From Perkinsus marinus ATCC 50983 (Eukaryota > Perkinsozoa > Perkinsida > Perkinsidae): a stretch of DNA of 23,871 nt. Position numbers and translations under genes: made by a program. Each line of letters opens with the position of its first letter. The stretch's first letter is position 1. Of the stretch, positions 20,217 through 23,871 are shown in pieces. A model generated the notes under the pieces. The model ran no database searches and was not told where the DNA came from. It was given only the letters and a program-made list of their open reading frames with translations. The stretch lies in NCBI RefSeq assembly GCF_000006405.1, contig NW_003216178.1:31039-54909 (forward strand), in the 5' to 3' direction.

Positions 20217-22493
20217 CTATTGCTGGTTTCTCATAACGTAAGGTACGATGAATTCTCGCAGGAAGTATGAGTGTACCTGAGCAAACTCCTATAATACCGT
20301 GAAACGCCCAGTGACAGACAGGGCGGCCATGTTAATCTCACAGCAGTGAAATTCCTCAATTGTCCCCTCATAGTATCGCTGAAGCTGAGCGGCGCATTCT
20401 GGAATTTCCCCAGTGTTGGAGGAATACATGTTCGCTCTCCTCAGCTGAGCTGAGCTCAGGAGTTTATATACGTATTAAAGTAGACGTGTTGAGAAACCAA
20501 TGAGAATTTCCCGAAATTTTCATATTGCCACCGATACATCTAGTTGACCATGTGCATATCAAATTGCTTGTCGACATCTTACAGTATGATCATCAGTGAG
20601 CTCAGGATGGAAGCATGTCACCAGAATGTTATCCTCCTTAGCTGCGCATATCATAGGACCCTCGAATGACGGATGATGAATAGTGCCTACAATGCGAGCA
20701 GCAGATACTCAAATGGTCCGGAAATGTTCAAGGCAGCAGGTCTACGATGCCTCAACCTCCTATGAAACGTCGTACTCATTCCAAGTATTACTAGTACTTC
20801 ATTTAAATGCAATACCACTGTAAGGAAGGTGTTGTTGTGACGATTTCTGTCCCGTATAGGATTGTCACGTATGTTACCGGTTAATATTCAATCCAATGCG
20901 CAAACAACACTCGTAAATTCCACCCCTACACTACCTAATACAGTCACTTTCTCAGAGTCCACATCGAGGATTGCCGGTGCTCGGATGAAAACAGCGGGAA
21001 CATCAGCAAACACCTGTACAGGGTAGAAGCGTCAACTAATAACAGAGATCAACAACAACCACTCACGCAGCCCTGATCAATGGTCGCCTCGAAAGAATTC
21101 AACTGACGGCCGAAGTAGTTGCGGGACACTTTGATGTCCATAACGCCGATGGGGTTACCGTACCTGAGCAGCAAACTCTGATCTCACTCAATACCACACC
21201 TCGCGCTCATCCTTGCCCTTAATGCAGTAGTTATAACTAAGGCTTTCCCAAGAGAGAGAATTCATAGACGCGGATTCAATTCCCCATCACCACGACGAAC
21301 AGAATCCCTCGTGATTTCGATGCACTTCGGGTCAATAAGGCATCCACAGCTCCCTTCTAAACGCGAGTGACCGAGATAGGAAGCAGAGTGGGAACTATGC
21401 ACATGCTCAACCACATGTGCCAATGGCAATATGAAAACTTTGAGAGAATTTCTGGGAATTTCTAATTGGTTTCTAAACACTTCTACCCCAATTCGTATAT
21501 ATAAACTCCTATAATCAGTTCGAGAAACTGCCGAACTCCGAGGCTGAGCCGACCGAACATGGATTCCAACACATATCTCACTTGCATTCAGTGTGCTCCA
21601 CTATTGTACCAGAGGCATTCCTACTACTCTGGCACACAGTCTTAGCTAGGAGGATGGTACCAGCGCAGGTACCCCAGACGGGACGCCCAGAAAGGGCAAA
21701 GTGCCTAAGGGGAATACATGATGATGCAAACCACACAATGAGTATCAACCATACGAAGAACGTATACTGCACTACAGATGAATAGCATACCCTAATATTG
21801 TGGAAACTGGCAGCAACACCCAATTGAATAGCAAACTTGACATAGCTCCCTACAGTCCCCATAGTGCTCGTAGAAGGAAAGTAATACATACTCTTTACAC
21901 ATATCAAAGAGCCGTTGAATATTCACTATACGGTAAATCGCTTGAGCAGCCTTGATAGAACGTCGCATCCCAAAAACGAGAGTTACTAATATACCACAGA
22001 GCATTGAAAAAAAACCATCTGCCGAGATTTTCTAGTACCTCAATCCCTCAATGATATCATCTTCTCCACCGTCAGAAATTATTTTCATAGCTGTAGACTC
22101 GCCACCGGGTATGATGATACCATCACAGGCATTCAACTCGGCAACAGTACGAACCTGAGCCGACAGATTTACCGCGCGCCATGAAATTGACTATAGAGTA
22201 CCTCGCATGGGGTGATGGTTACTCCTTTGATATCGAGCTTACTCAGCACAATACAATGCTCTGAGAATGCCCCCTGTAGAGCGAGAACACCAACACGAAC
22301 CTACTCCCGAAAATCATCCCAACCATCGAGGAATATCCCCTCCTACTACCTGAACCCTATCAGCACTTCCCTTCGTTGCCGCCCTCGGTACAGGAACAAG
22401 ATTCGAAGGGCACACGTTAGAGGCAGCACGTGACATGAATACGAACGGGATGATCAAAAGAAAACAACAACTGTGAAGGAGTTCGCGTATCAT
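20217..22493 (-). CDS. PDX2: PdxT, glutaminase subunit of pyridoxal 5'-phosphate synthase
   Basis: Eight exons: 22350-22493, 22202-22300, 22039-22154, 21582-21704, 21067-21163, 20935-21013, 20583-20686, 20217-20276; 822 nt, 273 aa, all phases matching. PdxT hallmarks: VGVLALQGAFSEH, DGIIIPGGESTAM, the nucleophile Cys in GRPVWGTCAGTILLAK, VMDIKVSRNYFGRQLNSFEA, VPAVFIRAPAI and the His-Glu pair in CFHPELTDD. It releases ammonia from glutamine for PdxS/PDX1, which builds PLP from ribose 5-phosphate and glyceraldehyde 3-phosphate. If ATG 22493 is the start, the protein carries a 48-residue leader: a hydrophobic stretch (MIRELLHSCCFLLIIPFVF) then a Ser/Pro/Arg region. ATG 22436 would remove the hydrophobic part. 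Introns 20277-20582 and 21164-21581 carry MITE copies D and E; intron 21705-22038 is also long (334 nt) with nothing recognised inside. Confidence 0.93.
20411..20559 (-). mobile_element. MITE-like TIR element, copy D (one end truncated)
   Basis: Starts CAGTGTTGGAGGAATACATG and carries the conserved CTCTCCTCAGCTGAG, TATATACGTATT, GAGAAACCAATGAGAATTTC, GAAATTTTCATATTGCCACC and TAGTTGACCATGTGCATAT blocks, then stops before the far TIR. Same orientation as C. It lies in the last pdxT intron (20277-20582, 306 nt). Confidence 0.8.
21384..21574 (+). mobile_element. MITE-like TIR element, copy E (diverged ends)
   Basis: Begins CAGAGTGGGAACTATGCACA (diverged TIR) and ends near GGATTCCAACACA. It retains ACATGTGCCAATGGCAATAT, GGAATTTCTAATTGGTTTCT, AACACTTCTACCCCAATTCG and TATATAAACTCCT. 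Orientation as A and B. It is inside pdxT intron 21164-21581 (418 nt), with its end only about seven bases from the donor. Confidence 0.75.
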
Positions 22494-22637
22494 AGTGCCA
22501 CTGAAAATCACGCAAGTGGGTATTCCTCCCACATCGCCGAATGCTCGAATGAACACTCGAAACCACTATACCAGGAATAACTCTTCTAGGCCCCCGAACT
22601 GAGTTCCCTATTCGTACTAACACAGAGTGCATCCTAC

Positions 22638-22769
22638 TAGCGATCCTCCTCGTGTTGCTATCATGGTCCCTCTCCGAGATCACACAATATGCATCACTTC
22701 CTGGATCAGGACGAACATCTGAAATTCCTTTCCCACCCAAGATGACCATTTCAACCCGAGTGAATAAAC
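22638..22769 (-). CDS. Exon of a possible C2-domain protein
   Basis: Minus-strand exon with acceptor GAGCAG and donor GTAGGA reading RVEMVILGGKGISDVRPDPG then SDAYCVISERDHDSNTRR. This resembles the start of a C2 domain (beta strand, linker with Asp residues, S-D-x-Y, then a basic strand). C2 domains bind Ca2+ and acidic phospholipids. A downstream continuation would run into the region used by pdxT exon 1, so the two gene models conflict beyond this exon. No complete gene could be assembled. Confidence 0.3.
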
Positions 22770-22986
22770 CTGCTCCCACTCCTACTACTAATCATGAATC
22801 CCATCCCCAGATGAGTCGACACTCCCTCACCCTAGCCATCGGAGGCATTCCGCTGCCCCTATGCAGTGCCCTTGATACCGAGTAAGTGTAGCCAAGCTAC
22901 CATAAGGAAGAACTGACACCCCCGTTTCCCATGTAGAAAAAAACGTCCACCCACACACAACAGTATTTTAACTAGGGAAATATCGT

Positions 22987-23680
22987 TCAAACAGTAGAGG
23001 AGGCGTTCTCTTGAGCAGTCGGCTTAGCACCATCTAGTACCTCACTCAGAGCTTCCACCAGGTTCACCGGCACCTGACCATGTACGCCTATTCGTGATTC
23101 CTCCTGTTTTCTTGACGTGAATAAACTCTTGAATTCGAATACTACCTCAGCCTTCCTCTGCGGATCACTATCAATGACTTGTCGCAGCCTCCTAAGGTCC
23201 GCTTCCATCGCCATCGTAGCACACTGCGTGAGAACACCACCATCTACTACCACTCACAGTAAGAGTACTACTCCCACCTCCGTTTCGAAGTTGTTCGTCT
23301 CAAACTCCACCTCCTCCCTATGCAACGAGCGTAAGACCTGACGAACATCCACTGTATTACACATAACCTCACATCTCGAAAATCATCACGAACGTCGCGC
23401 CCCCCCAACCGAATATTCAAATACCATCTCGATTACATTGCCGTGGCTCATCTGGTCAAGTTTGCGTCGTTTCTGAATATCCTCCACTTCCTTCGCCAGA
23501 GCTTTCCTCTTCTTAACTAGCGATTGCTCAAACGCCGACACCTACACCGTTCGGACCGCTGAACCTTACACTCTATATTAACCCCTACCTGTAGCTTTCC
23601 ATGAATCCACTGAGGCACGGAGTACTTCGTCGCGACATCCAAATACTCATTGTTCTCTGCCGTGTCAACTATGCTCACCT
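22987..23680 (-). CDS. BCAS2: SPF27/BCAS2-like pre-mRNA-splicing factor (5' end unresolved)
   Basis: Four minus-strand exons join in phase 0: AENNEYLDVATKYSVPQWIH (about 23590-23680), FEQSLVKKRKALAKEVEDIQ with KRRKLDQM, LHREEVEFETNNFETE, then CATMAMEADLRRLRQVIDSD through a tail ending ENASSTV at TGA 22987. Order and spacing match the coiled-coil C-terminal half of SPF27 (compare the human pattern NLEL..YGCNAWK, KEL.KLRK.IQ...Q, NYEIE, LE.EI). SPF27 is a core subunit of the Prp19/NineTeen complex that activates the spliceosome. The N-terminal half lies beyond what I can read; 23700-23871 has no clear exon. The tail after VIDSDP is longer than usual. Identification is by pattern only. Confidence 0.5.
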
Positions 23681-23871
23681 ACGAGTGCACTATTCTACTC
23701 AACGACTAAGAGCGTATTTTTTTCTTAGGCAAATTCAAAAAATCTGTGTTTCTCATTAACGAATAAGAGTTTGAGCTGAAACTTTACAGATATACTTATA
23801 TCATCATACATCACATGTTGAGTCGAAACGGTCATGTTCGGACGGTTACTGATATATCATGGCGAGCGAAA

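Noticed and set aside
19762-20241. A 159-codon plus-strand ORF.
   Set aside because: It overlaps the pdxT last exon and lies antisense to minus-strand exons with TM segments and matching splice phases; no domain is visible in it.
14170-20450. A recurring C-terminal peptide of the type LEEYMFALLS followed by a stop, seen after the coiled-coil gene and the ATP-grasp gene.
   Set aside because: It is the translated end of the MITE-like repeat. In the ATP-grasp gene, splicing the repeat out gives a better C-terminus (SPG-VVIMRAEKT) in exact phase.

Overview
The window looks like a gene-dense protist nuclear genome. Coding DNA is cut by many very short GT-AG introns (about 31-55 nt, several per kilobase). 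Most genes can be joined across them with matching phase at every splice. Gene content (TMEM16, a single-domain voltage-gated cation channel with EF-hands, nuclear-encoded bacterial-type uL2, PdxT, SPF27) and intron style suggest an alveolate, perhaps Perkinsus-like. That placement is inference.

Left third, + strand (1-9182): a nearly complete anoctamin/TMEM16 (1-2523); a His/Asp-rich single-pass membrane protein with no recognised family (2729-4067); a stretch resembling TM1-TM3 of a Cys-loop (pLGIC) channel (4499-5149); a single-domain six-TM channel with pore signature TLDSW and two C-terminal EF-hands (5046-8083); a quiet region; and a small uncertain gene (8921-9182).

Right two thirds, mostly - strand: organellar ribosomal protein uL2 (9279-10494), two competing small ORFs, a gene-poor kilobase, a membrane-tailed hypothetical protein (11916-13328), a coiled-coil protein (13507-15348), an ATP-grasp ligase (15971-18866), several small membrane-protein pieces (19118-20090), the glutaminase subunit of PLP synthase, PdxT (20217-22493), a C2-like exon, and the spliceosomal factor SPF27/BCAS2 (from 22987).

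The most striking structure is a five-copy, roughly 150-190 bp family of terminal-inverted-repeat elements (MITE-like, ends CAGTGT). Four copies lie in firmly phased introns (two in pdxT, two in the ATP-grasp gene). The fifth lies in a probable intron of the coiled-coil gene. These five introns are 200-418 nt long, four to ten times the local norm.

I found no RNA genes, CRISPR arrays, or capsid- or envelope-bearing elements.
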